NCBI GenBank assembly: GCA_017470525.1 | Contig: JAFUYM010000013.1 | Coordinates: 1 to 64,000 of the forward strand | Reading direction: 5' to 3' | Length of the DNA: 64,000 nt | From: Bacteroidaceae bacterium | GTDB taxonomy: Bacteria > Bacteroidota > Bacteroidia > Bacteroidales > Bacteroidaceae | Part shown: positions 53,080-63,576 of the stretch, piece by piece | Layout: each line of letters starts with the position of its first letter | Numbering within the stretch: position 1 is the stretch's first letter | Translations under genes and position numbers: made by a program | Notes under the pieces: generated by a model | Databases searched by the model: none | The model's input: only the letters and a program-made list of their open reading frames with translations | Told to the model about the DNA's origin: nothing

Positions 53080-54822
53080 ATGACAAAAGGAACTGTTAGT
53101 GGCGTTATTGCCAACATGGTGACGCTGGCGGTCGATGGTCCTGTGAAGCAGGGAGAAATCTGCTACATTGAGACTGGTGGCGACAAGTTGATGAGTGAGG
53201 TCATCAAGGTGGTGGGCAGTAACGTGTATGTCCAGGTGTTTGAGTCGACACGTGGGCTGAAGGTGGGTGCGCCTGCCGAATTTACAGGACACATGCTGGA
53301 AGTGCAGTTGGGACCTGGCATGTTGTCGAAAAACTACGATGGTTTGCAGAACGACCTCGACAAGATGGAGGGCGTCTTCCTGAAGCGTGGTCAATATACA
53401 GAGCCGCTTGACAAGGAGCGTGAATGGGATTTCGTGCCACTTGCCAAGGTGGGCGACGTGGTGGAGGCTTCTGCTTGGCTCGGCGAAGTGGAAGAGAACT
53501 CCCAGAAACTCAAAATCATGGTTCCCTTCCAGTTGGAAGGCAAGGCGAAGGTGAAGAGCATCGCCAAGGCTGGCAAGTATAAGATTCACGATGTGATGGC
53601 TGTGCTCGAAAAGGAGGATGGCGCCGAGGTGAAGGTCGATATGGTGCAGCACTGGCCTGTGAAGTTCGCCATGACGAACTATAAGGAAAAACCACGTCCA
53701 TTCAAACTGCTGGAAACGGGTGTGCGCACGATTGACACCTTCAATCCCATTGTGGAAGGCGGTACGGGTTTCATTCCTGGTCCTTTCGGTACGGGCAAGA
53801 CGGTGCTTCAGCATGCCATCTCTAAGCAGGCAGAGGCTGACATCGTGATTATCGCTGCCTGTGGTGAACGTGCCAACGAGGTGGTGGAAATCTTCACCGA
53901 GTTCCCTGAACTGGTGGACCCACACACGGGCAGAAAGTTGATGGAGCGTACCATCATCATCGCCAACACGTCCAACATGCCGGTGGCTGCACGTGAGGCG
54001 TCTGTCTATACAGCCATGACGATGGCAGAGTTCTACCGTTCGATGGGACTTCGTGTCTTGCTGATGGCTGACTCAACTTCTCGTTGGGCACAGGCACTCC
54101 GTGAGATGTCGAACCGTATGGAGGAACTGCCTGGTCCCGACGCTTTCCCGATGGACTTGGGTGCTCTGATTTCCAATTTCTATGGTCGTGCAGGTTATGT
54201 ATATCTGAACAATGGCGAGGTGGGCAGCATCACCTTCATCGGAACTGTGTCGCCAGCGGGTGGTAACTTGAAGGAGCCTGTGACGGAGAACACCAAGAAG
54301 GTGGCTCGCTGTTTCTACGGGCTGGAGCAGGACCGTGCGGACAAGAAGCGTTATCCAGCCGTGAACCCGATTGACTCTTACTCGAAGTATCTGGAATATC
54401 CTGAATTTGCAGAGTATATCTCTAAGAAAATCAACGACAAGTGGATTCCAAAGGTGCTTGACCTGAAGACCCGCATGCAGCGTGGCAAGGAGATTGCTGA
54501 GCAAATCAACATCTTGGGTGATGACGGTGTGCCAGTAGATTATCATGTGGTTTTCTGGAAGTCTGAGATTATCGACTTCGTGCTTTTGCAGCAGGATGCG
54601 TTTGACGAGGTGGATGCTGTGACTTCTCTGGAGCGTCAGGAAGCCATTCTTGACATGGTGACTGAGATTTGTGAGAAAGATTTCAAGTTTGACCACTTTG
54701 AGGATTGTGTTGATTTCTTCCGTAAACTTATCAACCTCTGCAAGCAGATGAACTACTCGCAGTTCAAGAGCGAACAGTATAACGAATTTGTTTCACAGAT
54801 AAAGGCAATGCTTGCCGCATAA
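53080..54822 (+). CDS. atpA: V-type ATPase catalytic subunit A
   Basis: A 580-residue catalytic subunit. GPFGTGKTVLQ (near 235) is the Walker A motif, the A-type insertion (about 110-190) is present, and GERANEVVE and SRWAQALREM are conserved. It hydrolyses or makes ATP in the V1 head with subunit B. Confidence 0.96.
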   Translation: MTKGTVSGVIANMVTLAVDGPVKQGEICYIETGGDKLMSEVIKVVGSNVYVQVFESTRGLKVGAPAEFTGHMLEVQLGPGMLSKNYDGLQNDLDKMEGVFLKRGQYTEPLDKEREWDFVPLAKVGDVVEASAWLGEVEENSQKLKIMVPFQLEGKAKVKSIAKAGKYKIHDVMAVLEKEDGAEVKVDMVQHWPVKFAMTNYKEKPRPFKLLETGVRTIDTFNPIVEGGTGFIPGPFGTGKTVLQHAISKQAEADIVIIAACGERANEVVEIFTEFPELVDPHTGRKLMERTIIIANTSNMPVAAREASVYTAMTMAEFYRSMGLRVLLMADSTSRWAQALREMSNRMEELPGPDAFPMDLGALISNFYGRAGYVYLNNGEVGSITFIGTVSPAGGNLKEPVTENTKKVARCFYGLEQDRADKKRYPAVNPIDSYSKYLEYPEFAEYISKKINDKWIPKVLDLKTRMQRGKEIAEQINILGDDGVPVDYHVVFWKSEIIDFVLLQQDAFDEVDAVTSLERQEAILDMVTEICEKDFKFDHFEDCVDFFRKLINLCKQMNYSQFKSEQYNEFVSQIKAMLAA

Positions 54823-54828
54823 ACGATT

Positions 54829-56151
54829 ATGGCTACCGCTTTTCAGAAGATATATACAAAAATAGGTCAGATTACGAAGGCCACAGTCTCCCTTAAGGCA
54901 AAGGGAGTGGGATATGATGAACTTGCCACTATCAACGGCAAGTTGGCTCAGGTTGTGAAGATTGCTGGCGACGATGTGACGCTGCAGGTGTTTGAAGGCA
55001 CAGGCGGCATCCCGACTAATGCCGAAGTGGTGTTCCTTGGCAAGGCTCCTTCGCTGAAGGTGGGTGAGCAGTTGGCAGGACGCTTTTTCAATGCTTATGG
55101 TAACCCGATTGATGGAGGTCCGGAGATTGAGGGTAAGGAAGTGGAGATTGGCGGTCCGTCGGTGAACCCCGTGCGCCGCAAGCAGCCATCGGAACTGATT
55201 GCAACAGGTATTGCAGGTATCGACTTGAACAACACGCTGGTTTCTGGTCAGAAGATTCCGTTCTTTGCCGACCCCGACCAGCCGTTCAACGAAGTGATGG
55301 CACTCGTTGCCCTCCGTGCCAAGGTGGACAAGATTATCCTTGGCGGCATGGGTATGACAAATGATGACTACTACTTCTTTAAGAACACTTTCTCCAATGC
55401 TGGTGCCCTTGACCGCATCATCGCATTCATGAATACGACCGAAGACCCTGCTGTGGAGCGACTGCTTGTGCCTGATATGGCATTGACGGCTGCCGAGTAC
55501 TTCGCTGTGGAGAAGCATGAAACGGTGCTGGTGCTCCTGACGGATATGACTTCCTACGCAGACTCGCTTTCCATCGTGAGCAACCGTATGGACCAGATTC
55601 CTTCGAAGGACTCCATGCCGGGTTCTCTCTATTCCGACTTGGCGAAGATTTACGAGAAGGCGGTGCAGTTCCCAGAGAGTGCAGGTGGCGGTTCCATCAC
55701 CATCATCGCTGTGACGACCCTTTCGGGTGGCGACATCACGCATGCTGTGCCTGACAATACGGGTTACATCACCGAGGGTCAACTTTACTTGCGTCGCGAC
55801 TCCGACATCGGTAAGGTCATCGTTGACCCATTCCGTTCACTCTCTCGTCTGAAGCAACTTGTGGCAGGTAAGAAGACCCGTAAGGACCACTCGCAGGTGA
55901 TGAACGCTGCCATCCGTCTGTACTCTGATGCTGCCAATGCCAAGACCAAGATGGAGAACGGTTTCGACTTGACCGACTATGACAACCGTTGCCTTGACTT
56001 TGCCAAGGAATATGCCAGCAAACTTCTTGCCATTGACGTCAATCTCGATACGACTGAAATGCTGGATGTTACGTGGTCACTCTTCAAGAAGTACTTCAAA
56101 CTCGAAGAGGTTAACATCAAGAAAGAATTTACCGATATCTATTGGAAGTAA
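54829..56151 (+). CDS. atpB: V-type ATPase subunit B
   Basis: A 440-residue non-catalytic subunit, without a Walker A motif. QKIPFFADPDQPFNEVMALV, AEYFAVEKHETVLVLLTDMTSYADSL and GSLYSDLAKIYEKA are conserved (each in part). It alternates with A in the head. It lies 6 bp after atpA. Confidence 0.95.
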   Translation: MATAFQKIYTKIGQITKATVSLKAKGVGYDELATINGKLAQVVKIAGDDVTLQVFEGTGGIPTNAEVVFLGKAPSLKVGEQLAGRFFNAYGNPIDGGPEIEGKEVEIGGPSVNPVRRKQPSELIATGIAGIDLNNTLVSGQKIPFFADPDQPFNEVMALVALRAKVDKIILGGMGMTNDDYYFFKNTFSNAGALDRIIAFMNTTEDPAVERLLVPDMALTAAEYFAVEKHETVLVLLTDMTSYADSLSIVSNRMDQIPSKDSMPGSLYSDLAKIYEKAVQFPESAGGGSITIIAVTTLSGGDITHAVPDNTGYITEGQLYLRRDSDIGKVIVDPFRSLSRLKQLVAGKKTRKDHSQVMNAAIRLYSDAANAKTKMENGFDLTDYDNRCLDFAKEYASKLLAIDVNLDTTEMLDVTWSLFKKYFKLEEVNIKKEFTDIYWK

Positions 56152-56154
56152 TTT

Positions 56155-56805
56155 ATGGCAATTAAGTTTCAATATAACAAGACATCGCTTCAGCAGATTG
56201 AGAAGAACCTCAAGATGCGACAGCGCACACTCCCCATCATCAAGAATAAGGAGACAGCGTTGCGTCTGGAGGTGAAGAAGAGCAAGCAGGAGGCGGAGGA
56301 CTTGGAGAAGAAACTGCAAAGCCAGATTGGTGGCTACGAGTCGATGTATGCCCTGTGGGGCGAGTTCGACACGTCGCTGGTCAGCCTGAAGGATGTGCAA
56401 CTCGATGTGAAGAAGGTGGCAGGTGTACGTGTGCCAGTGCTGCTGAACATCGAACTGGACGTGAAACCCTTCGGACTGTTCTCTGCCCCGAAGTGGTACT
56501 TCGATGGCATCAATCTGTTGCAGGGACTTGCCAAGACCGCTGTGGAACGTGAGTTTGTGCTTGCCAAACTCGGTCTGCTCGACCATGCGCGCCGCAAGAC
56601 GACCCAGAAGGTGAACCTCTTTGAGAAGGTGCAGATTCCGGGCTATCAAGAGGCTATCCGCAAAATCAAGCGATTCATGGAGGACGAGGAAAACCTTTCC
56701 AAGTCTTCGCAAAAGATTCTCAAGTCTCTGCAAGAGGCTCGGAAGAAGAAAGAGGAAGAGGAAAATGAAGCCTCTTCTGTAAGAAAGGAGGGAGTTGCGG
56801 TATGA
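56155..56805 (+). CDS. atpD: V-type ATPase subunit D
   Basis: A 216-residue coiled-coil protein that makes up the rotating central shaft. The N-terminal helix has LQQIEKNLKMRQRTLPIIKNKE and the C-terminal helix has LARLGLLDHARRKTTQKVNLFEK-like residues, as in subunit D. Its stop overlaps the start of atpI (ATGA). Confidence 0.93.
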   Translation: MAIKFQYNKTSLQQIEKNLKMRQRTLPIIKNKETALRLEVKKSKQEAEDLEKKLQSQIGGYESMYALWGEFDTSLVSLKDVQLDVKKVAGVRVPVLLNIELDVKPFGLFSAPKWYFDGINLLQGLAKTAVEREFVLAKLGLLDHARRKTTQKVNLFEKVQIPGYQEAIRKIKRFMEDEENLSKSSQKILKSLQEARKKKEEEENEASSVRKEGVAV

Positions 56806-58685
56806 TACAAGACATGAAGAAACTCACGTTCCTTGTTACCAACAAGGAATACGACAAGTTCATTGCTGACATTCGCGACTTGGGAGTCATCCACGTGGAA
56901 GAACTTCAGCAAGGAGCCACCAGCGACGAATTGCAGGCAGGTCTTGACCTTGCCGAGCGATACAAGAATGCGCTCAAGGCACTCGATTACGCAGCCGAGA
57001 CCTACGAGTCATCCACGACCTACACCCCTCAACCCGCCGATGCCACGAAAGGCATAGCCTTGGTGGACACCGTGGAGCGTCTGCTCGACGAAGAGAACAG
57101 CGTGAAGCACAGTCTCGATGCCACCGAGGATGCCATCAGCCAACTGGAGCCCTTCGGCGAGTTCAGTTGGGACAGCATCCGTCAGTTGGAGCAGTCGGGT
57201 TACAGACCCTACTTCTATGCCGTTAATAATAAGATGTATAAAGCAGAGTGGGGTGAGAAATACTTTGCCACGCCTGTCAACGAGGTGAACAAGAAGACTT
57301 ACTTCGTGGCTTTCACCAACGAGGACAAGGAGCCTGAAATCACGGCTGAGCGCCTCTTCTTGCCCGAAGAGTCACTTTCTGTCTATCAGGAGAAGTACAA
57401 GACTCTCAGCGAACAACTTGCCAGCATCCACGAACAGATGCTCCAAGTGAATGCCGTTGACCGCGCTTCCATCGAGGCAGGAAAGATTGACAATGAGAAC
57501 GACATCCAACTCTCCAAGGTGCATCTCAGCAACGAGAACATCGCCGGCGGAGCCGTGAAACTCATGATTGGCTGGACACTGAAGGACAAAGCCGACGGGG
57601 TGGTGGATTACCTCGAAAAGGAGCACATCTTCTACGAACTGGCAGACCCAGCCTTCGACGACAATGTGCCCATCCAGATTAAGAACGACAAGTTCTCGTC
57701 GCTCTTCGAGCCGATTCTGCGCATGTATTCGTTGCCCAACTACCACGACATTGACCCGCTGCCGTTCTTTGCTCCCTTCTTCATGCTCTTCTTCGGACTC
57801 TGCATGGGAGATATGGGCTACGGTTTACTCATCCTTGGTGCTAGCATCGCACTTATTTTTGCGAAGCCTAATCTGGCTTCTTACGGCAAACTTGGTGCCC
57901 TGCTGGGTGGCATGACCTGCATCTGCGGATTCATTACAGGTACCTTCTTCGGCATCGACTTGGCTACTGTCGATTGGGAATGGATCAAACCGATTCAGCC
58001 TTACTTCATCAACGACTCGATGAAGGACAGTGTCTTTGGTTATTCGCCCATGATGGTCATTTCAGTTATCATCGGTCTCATTCAGGTGCTGCTTGGCATG
58101 ACCTTGGCAGGATGCAAGGCGGTGAAGAACTATGGCTTCATTTACGGAGTCGGCAAGTTCTCGTGGGTGGTGGCATTGCTCAGTGCCACGGTGCTCTTCG
58201 GCTTCCCCCTCTTTGGTGTGGAATGGTCGCAGCCCGTGCAGTACGTGCTCTATGCCCTTATCGCCCTGTCCGCTTTTGGCATCTTCTTCCTCAACAATCC
58301 GAACGCCTACAAGAAAGACTCTGCTCTGGGTAAGGCACTCGGCGTGGGAAGCAACCTCGGTGCTGGTATTTGGGCAACCTACGGCATGTCCACAGGACTC
58401 TTGGGTGACCTGCTCAGTTACATCCGCCTCTTTGCCCTTGGACTTACTGGTGGTGTGCTCGGCTCCGTGTTCAACAGCCTTGCCATCGAAATGAGTCCCG
58501 ACATCCCCGTGGTGCACGAGTTAGTCATGCTCATCATCCTCCTCTTCGGTCATGGCATCAACTTCGGTCTCTGCATGATTTCATCCTTTGTGCACCCGAT
58601 GCGCCTCACCTTTGTGGAGTACTTCAAGAATGCCGACTTCGAAGGCAATGGAAAAGAGTATCAGCCATTCAAAGTGAAAGTTTAA
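56802..58685 (+). CDS. atpI: V-type ATPase subunit I
   Basis: A 627-residue subunit with a soluble N-terminal half (to about 320) that holds the peripheral stalks and a membrane half with about seven helices. FFMLFFGLCMGDMGYGL, GLLGDLLSYIRLFALGLTGGV (with the key Arg) and FVHPMRLTFVEYFKN are conserved. It forms the stator part of the ion channel. It overlaps atpD by 4 bp. Confidence 0.95.
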   Translation: MIQDMKKLTFLVTNKEYDKFIADIRDLGVIHVEELQQGATSDELQAGLDLAERYKNALKALDYAAETYESSTTYTPQPADATKGIALVDTVERLLDEENSVKHSLDATEDAISQLEPFGEFSWDSIRQLEQSGYRPYFYAVNNKMYKAEWGEKYFATPVNEVNKKTYFVAFTNEDKEPEITAERLFLPEESLSVYQEKYKTLSEQLASIHEQMLQVNAVDRASIEAGKIDNENDIQLSKVHLSNENIAGGAVKLMIGWTLKDKADGVVDYLEKEHIFYELADPAFDDNVPIQIKNDKFSSLFEPILRMYSLPNYHDIDPLPFFAPFFMLFFGLCMGDMGYGLLILGASIALIFAKPNLASYGKLGALLGGMTCICGFITGTFFGIDLATVDWEWIKPIQPYFINDSMKDSVFGYSPMMVISVIIGLIQVLLGMTLAGCKAVKNYGFIYGVGKFSWVVALLSATVLFGFPLFGVEWSQPVQYVLYALIALSAFGIFFLNNPNAYKKDSALGKALGVGSNLGAGIWATYGMSTGLLGDLLSYIRLFALGLTGGVLGSVFNSLAIEMSPDIPVVHELVMLIILLFGHGINFGLCMISSFVHPMRLTFVEYFKNADFEGNGKEYQPFKVKV

Positions 58686-58702
58686 TACACATTTATAAAC
58701 CC

Positions 58703-59221
<519 letters not shown>

Positions 59222-59244
59222 TATAGACTTCATCTTGCACTCAT

Positions 59245-59385
59245 GAGGGTGTGTCAAAATACATGCTTCTATAGCCTCTGAATCGATATCGACGACATCG
59301 ACTGACCGATGTCGTCGACATCGGTTAACCGACATCGACGATGTCGATTTCGAGGAGTTGAGACGATGTAATTTGACACACCCTC
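59245..59385. repeat. 141-bp palindromic repetitive element, copy 2
   Basis: Perfect 14-bp end repeats (GAGGGTGTGTCAAA and TTTGACACACCCTC) and inner repeats of GACGACATCG and its inverse. Same length as copy 1 at 15638-15778, with clear differences in the arms. It lies between the convergent atpK and helicase genes and may terminate both. Confidence 0.9.
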
Positions 59386-59413
59386 ATTTGTTTTCTTGAC
59401 CACATTCCATGTT

Positions 59414-61351
59414 TTACTCTGTGGAGTGTTCAATGTCTTCTACATATTTGATGAGTTTGTGGTAGAAGGCATGATGCTGGAGAGTTTCTTTGTTGCCGAA
59501 AATGATGAGTTTCATGCGGGCGCGGGTCATGGCTACGTTCATGCGGCGGAGGTCAGCAAGAAAACCGATTTGACCATTGTCATTGCTGCGTACAAGGCTG
59601 ATGAGTATGATGTCGCGTTCTTGTCCTTGGAAGCCATCGACCGTATTGACGCTGATGACTTGACGGAATGAGCGGAATTCCTCACGTTTGCGAATTTGTT
59701 GGCGCAGGTATTGAGTTTGCACTTTGTAAGGAGAGATGATGCCTACGTCGAAACGTTCACGAAGAAATCGCTCTTTACCGATTTTTTCTATGTAGTTTTT
59801 GAGAGTCGTAAGTACCAATTCGGCTTCAGCCTTATTGATGCGTCCGTGGTTCTCACCGATGAATTGTTCTGAGAAGTCAATGTCGAGTTTCTCATTGTCT
59901 GCCCCTTGTCTTGCCAGTTCCTCATTCACCTCTTGTAAGATTTCATACCCATCTATCCATTGGATAGGATGTTCCCAGTCGAGCACGGAACGATGTCTGA
60001 CGTTGGGGGCAGATTCGACCTGCCCATGATAGAACCAGTCAGAGGAGAACTGCATGATAGCATCGTTCATGCGATATTGTACCTTAAGCAAGGTGACTGC
60101 TTCGGGTTGGTTTTCCACGATGCGTTCCATCAGTGTTTTTCCAAGTCCTTGTCGCATGGCTTCGTAGCACTTGATGGTAGGAGGCAGTTGCTGGTGGTCG
60201 CCTGCCAGAATAACTCTGGAGGCTTTACGAATGGCTATCCAACAGGCTGGTTCGAGCGCTTGAGCCGCTTCATCGATGAAGAGGGTCGAAAATTTCTGGC
60301 GGAAGAGGATTTTATTGGCAGAGCCAACGAGTGTGCAGGCAATGACACGGGCTTCGTCGAAAAGTTGAGCATTGATAGCCATTTCAATTTCGCTGGCTCG
60401 ATCGCGAAGGCGAGCGATTTTCTGATGGATATTTTCACCACGCTTTCGGTTTTCCTTCATCTGACGGATGGTTTTGCGAATGCTCCACAATTCGGGGTAG
60501 TCGGGATGACTTTCAAATTTGCGCTCATAAGTGAAGGAGAGCATCTTGTCGTTTACCCGTGATGGATTGCCGATGCGGAGGACGGGTACTCCGTGGTCAA
60601 CGAGTTGTTCACTTATCCAATCGACAGCCATATTGCTTTGGGCACATACAAGCACTTGGGTCTCGCGGTGCAAGGTCTCATAGATGGCTTCGACGAGGGT
60701 CGTAGTCTTGCCTGTACCGGGGGGGCCATGCACCACCTCTACATCTTTTGCCCAAAGCACTTCGTTGACGGCTTCTTCCTGTGTCTTGTTCAGCCAAGGG
60801 AAAGACATGGGGATGAAGGTTCGTTTCTGTGGTGTTTGTTGTCCTGCAAAAATGTCTCTCAAGTCTGCCAGTCGGTTGTTTTTAGCATTAATGGCATCGT
60901 CGAGGGCATGAAACATCGTTTTGTAGGAGGTCTCGTCAAAATATAGTTGTACGCCCAGATGGTCTGCATTTTGCAAGTCAATGAGAGCTTGGGATGAAGG
61001 AAGAGTAACCACCATACGGTCACCATCAGCATAGGAGACCGTGGACGAGAAGGGAAGGTAGGAGGGAGATTCTTCGTTCTGGAAGAACTGAATAGGCTTG
61101 CCATATTCGAACAGGTGTTCGATGTCTTCGTCCGTTTCGTCTTTATCACGTTTCGTTATTTCCACAACGAGTTGGTTGAGGGAGTTGTAATAACTTCGTC
61201 CAGCCTCTACGGGATACCAGCAAATACCACGATGGATTTTCCGCTTGATGCCCATCTTTTCTGTCTGGATGCGGAATTCCTCTTTTTCTGCCTCATATTC
61301 CATTTGTAGCAATTGACGCAGACGTTGTAAATATAGAGTGCTGTTCTGCAT
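59414..61351 (-). CDS. Superfamily 1 DNA/RNA helicase (UPF1/DNA2-like)
   Basis: A 645-residue AAA-type helicase, start chosen at MQNSTLYLQRL, 4 bp after the TPR gene. Walker A is GPPGTGKTT (209-217); IDEAAQALEPA, AGDHQQLPPT and DGFQGQERDIILISLVRSN are motifs II, III and V. It probably unwinds RNA or DNA in the cytoplasm. Confidence 0.93.
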   Translation of the reverse strand: MQNSTLYLQRLRQLLQMEYEAEKEEFRIQTEKMGIKRKIHRGICWYPVEAGRSYYNSLNQLVVEITKRDKDETDEDIEHLFEYGKPIQFFQNEESPSYLPFSSTVSYADGDRMVVTLPSSQALIDLQNADHLGVQLYFDETSYKTMFHALDDAINAKNNRLADLRDIFAGQQTPQKRTFIPMSFPWLNKTQEEAVNEVLWAKDVEVVHGPPGTGKTTTLVEAIYETLHRETQVLVCAQSNMAVDWISEQLVDHGVPVLRIGNPSRVNDKMLSFTYERKFESHPDYPELWSIRKTIRQMKENRKRGENIHQKIARLRDRASEIEMAINAQLFDEARVIACTLVGSANKILFRQKFSTLFIDEAAQALEPACWIAIRKASRVILAGDHQQLPPTIKCYEAMRQGLGKTLMERIVENQPEAVTLLKVQYRMNDAIMQFSSDWFYHGQVESAPNVRHRSVLDWEHPIQWIDGYEILQEVNEELARQGADNEKLDIDFSEQFIGENHGRINKAEAELVLTTLKNYIEKIGKERFLRERFDVGIISPYKVQTQYLRQQIRKREEFRSFRQVISVNTVDGFQGQERDIILISLVRSNDNGQIGFLADLRRMNVAMTRARMKLIIFGNKETLQHHAFYHKLIKYVEDIEHSTE

Positions 61352-61355
61352 AGGC

Positions 61356-63563
61356 TCAGTCGATGTGGAGGGTGAGGGCATCCATGAAGAGAGTGAGGGT
61401 GTTGGGGAGAAGTAGTTGATGGAGGCTGAGCGTGTTGAGTTGCTGCCGTAGTTTGCTGAGGTTGCTGTCGTTGACGAGGTGGCGTAAACGTTGGTAGGCT
61501 TCTTGGGTTTTACCGTCAATCAGCAGAACGATGGCGAATAAAATGTCAGCCTCTTCGTTGGTGGCATCAGTTGCCTGCATTTCGAGGACGAGTTTCATGG
61601 CTTCGTCATTCTTGCCACCGACAATGAGGCACCATGCCAGCAGTTGTTTGGCTTCATGTGACTGTTCATCCAAATAAGATGCTTTATAAAGCAACGGTTC
61701 TGCTTCGTTGTAGCGATGGCATTGCATCAGCGACTGGGCTGCATTGATTAGATACTTCTGGTTCTCGGGACTGATGGAGAGCAATTCCTGGTAATACCTT
61801 GCAGAGTCTTCCATTTTTCCAGTTGTGTAGCACAATGCTGCGAGGTGGCTTAGAGTCCATTTGAAATTGGGTTTAATGCTATTGGCAATAGTGTAGGCAT
61901 GAATGGTTTCGACAGTGTGATTGAGTTTTTGATGGCAGAAACCGATTTTTTGCCAAATGCTTGTGAGGGAGAGGTCAAACTCGTTGATGGCAAGGGTCTC
62001 AAAGATGTCGAGTGCCGCTTGATAGAACTCTTTCCGCATAAGGAAGTCAGCATATTGTGCCATTTCCTCTTGGTCATCAGCGAGCAGTTCCTGTAGCCAT
62101 GAGTTACTGAAGGGGGTAATGGGGTGTTCTTTCAGGATGGCGAAAGGGTTCTGGAATTGTTGTTTGTAAGGATAATTGTAGTAGAACCGATAGAGGTCGC
62201 AAACGTATTGCCGACGAATGTCGGCTTTCTTGGGTTTCTGTAAGTCTGCACTCTCTGTCAATTCCTCAAGTTCTTCTTTGTCTGGGAACTGGCTGTTGAT
62301 TTGTGCTTCAATAGCACTTTCAGCCATATTGCCGAGATTGGAGAATGTGAAACAGAGAGAGTACTTGTCGCTGTTGCAGAAGGGGCTTCCGTTAAGAATA
62401 AGGCGAATGATTTTGTTGATGGCACCTTTCTGGAATTTCCTAATTTCGGGTATGTAGTTATCCTCCAAAGAGAAAGGGTAGAACCAATGAGGCATTTGAC
62501 TGAAGAAGGGATAGCCTTTCATCATGGAAAAGGTAGAGTAGTAGATGTCGGATCCGTCCAATTGCATCTCTGCCATCTCCTGCATTTTTTTATTCATGTT
62601 TTCGTTGGTCATCCATTCGGGATTTTCCCCATTCTTGATGAATACCTCTGGGTCTATTGTTTGTTGTTCGGTTTTGTTTTTCTTCTGTAGCCCTTTCATG
62701 AGTGCTGGCATTATGTCGTTGCGCATTTTAGATGTGACGCTGTCGGTAGTGCAACTCATCTGCAATTGCATCATGGTGGAATACACGTCGTGGACGAAAG
62801 AGGTGTCGTCATGATAGATGTTAAGTCGGTCTTTGAGGTCTTGGTTGTGTTTGATTTCATCGAAATGCAGATAGCAGACCAAAATGAAGCCCACAAGCGC
62901 ACGTTGTGAAATTTGTTCATCTTCCACCAAATAACTGTCCAGTAGGAAGAGGAGTTTTCCCATATCCATCAGTTCAAAAAGAGAGAGGGTGACGGCACTA
63001 ACAAAAACGGCTTTATCATGAGTCTTGATGCTGTCGGTGAAAAGAATGCGATTGGCTTGGTCGGTGTCGGTGTGTTGCCATACCTCGCTGGTCCATGTCC
63101 AGTTGAACAAGGTCTGCAAAGTGATTTCATGCCGTTGGAAGAGGTCCTCGAGACGGTGCTCGCGGATAGAATCTCTGAGCAATTCGTCGTGGGTTACTTC
63201 ATCTATTTCTTGTGATAGGTTTTCCAGTTGGCTAACAAGATGTTCAAATGAAGGAATGTTGTCGAGCCCTTTCCTTGCGTTGGCATATTTCTCATTGGGA
63301 GTGTTCTTTATGCGTTCAAGGCGTTCGAGGCGACTCACGGCAAATTGTAACCGCTGACAGATACTGTTGCGGATGCGTTCACTTTGTGGGTCGTTCATGC
63401 CTTGCAACATGAACTGCAACATCTGTTGATAGGTATTCCACAAGTTTTCTACTTCTTCGGTGAGTTCCCAATTGCCAATTGCGGAAACTTTCTTTCGGAT
63501 GAGTGGGAATGTTTCTGATAGATTGCTGCTTCTCAGTTTTGTCTGTATGTCAAGATAGTCCAT
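61356..63563 (-). CDS. TPR-containing protein of unknown function
   Basis: A 735-residue cytoplasmic protein without a signal peptide. The N-terminal 470 residues are helical with no known motif; the C-terminal part has TPR-like repeats (YQAALDIFETLAINEFDL, HLAALCYTTGKMEDSARYY, AAQSLMQCHRYNEAEPLLY). It lies between a substrate-binding protein gene (13 bp) and the helicase (4 bp), so it is in their operon. Confidence 0.82.
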   Translation of the reverse strand: MDYLDIQTKLRSSNLSETFPLIRKKVSAIGNWELTEEVENLWNTYQQMLQFMLQGMNDPQSERIRNSICQRLQFAVSRLERLERIKNTPNEKYANARKGLDNIPSFEHLVSQLENLSQEIDEVTHDELLRDSIREHRLEDLFQRHEITLQTLFNWTWTSEVWQHTDTDQANRILFTDSIKTHDKAVFVSAVTLSLFELMDMGKLLFLLDSYLVEDEQISQRALVGFILVCYLHFDEIKHNQDLKDRLNIYHDDTSFVHDVYSTMMQLQMSCTTDSVTSKMRNDIMPALMKGLQKKNKTEQQTIDPEVFIKNGENPEWMTNENMNKKMQEMAEMQLDGSDIYYSTFSMMKGYPFFSQMPHWFYPFSLEDNYIPEIRKFQKGAINKIIRLILNGSPFCNSDKYSLCFTFSNLGNMAESAIEAQINSQFPDKEELEELTESADLQKPKKADIRRQYVCDLYRFYYNYPYKQQFQNPFAILKEHPITPFSNSWLQELLADDQEEMAQYADFLMRKEFYQAALDIFETLAINEFDLSLTSIWQKIGFCHQKLNHTVETIHAYTIANSIKPNFKWTLSHLAALCYTTGKMEDSARYYQELLSISPENQKYLINAAQSLMQCHRYNEAEPLLYKASYLDEQSHEAKQLLAWCLIVGGKNDEAMKLVLEMQATDATNEEADILFAIVLLIDGKTQEAYQRLRHLVNDSNLSKLRQQLNTLSLHQLLLPNTLTLFMDALTLHID

Positions 63564-63576
63564 TTGTCTGATTCAG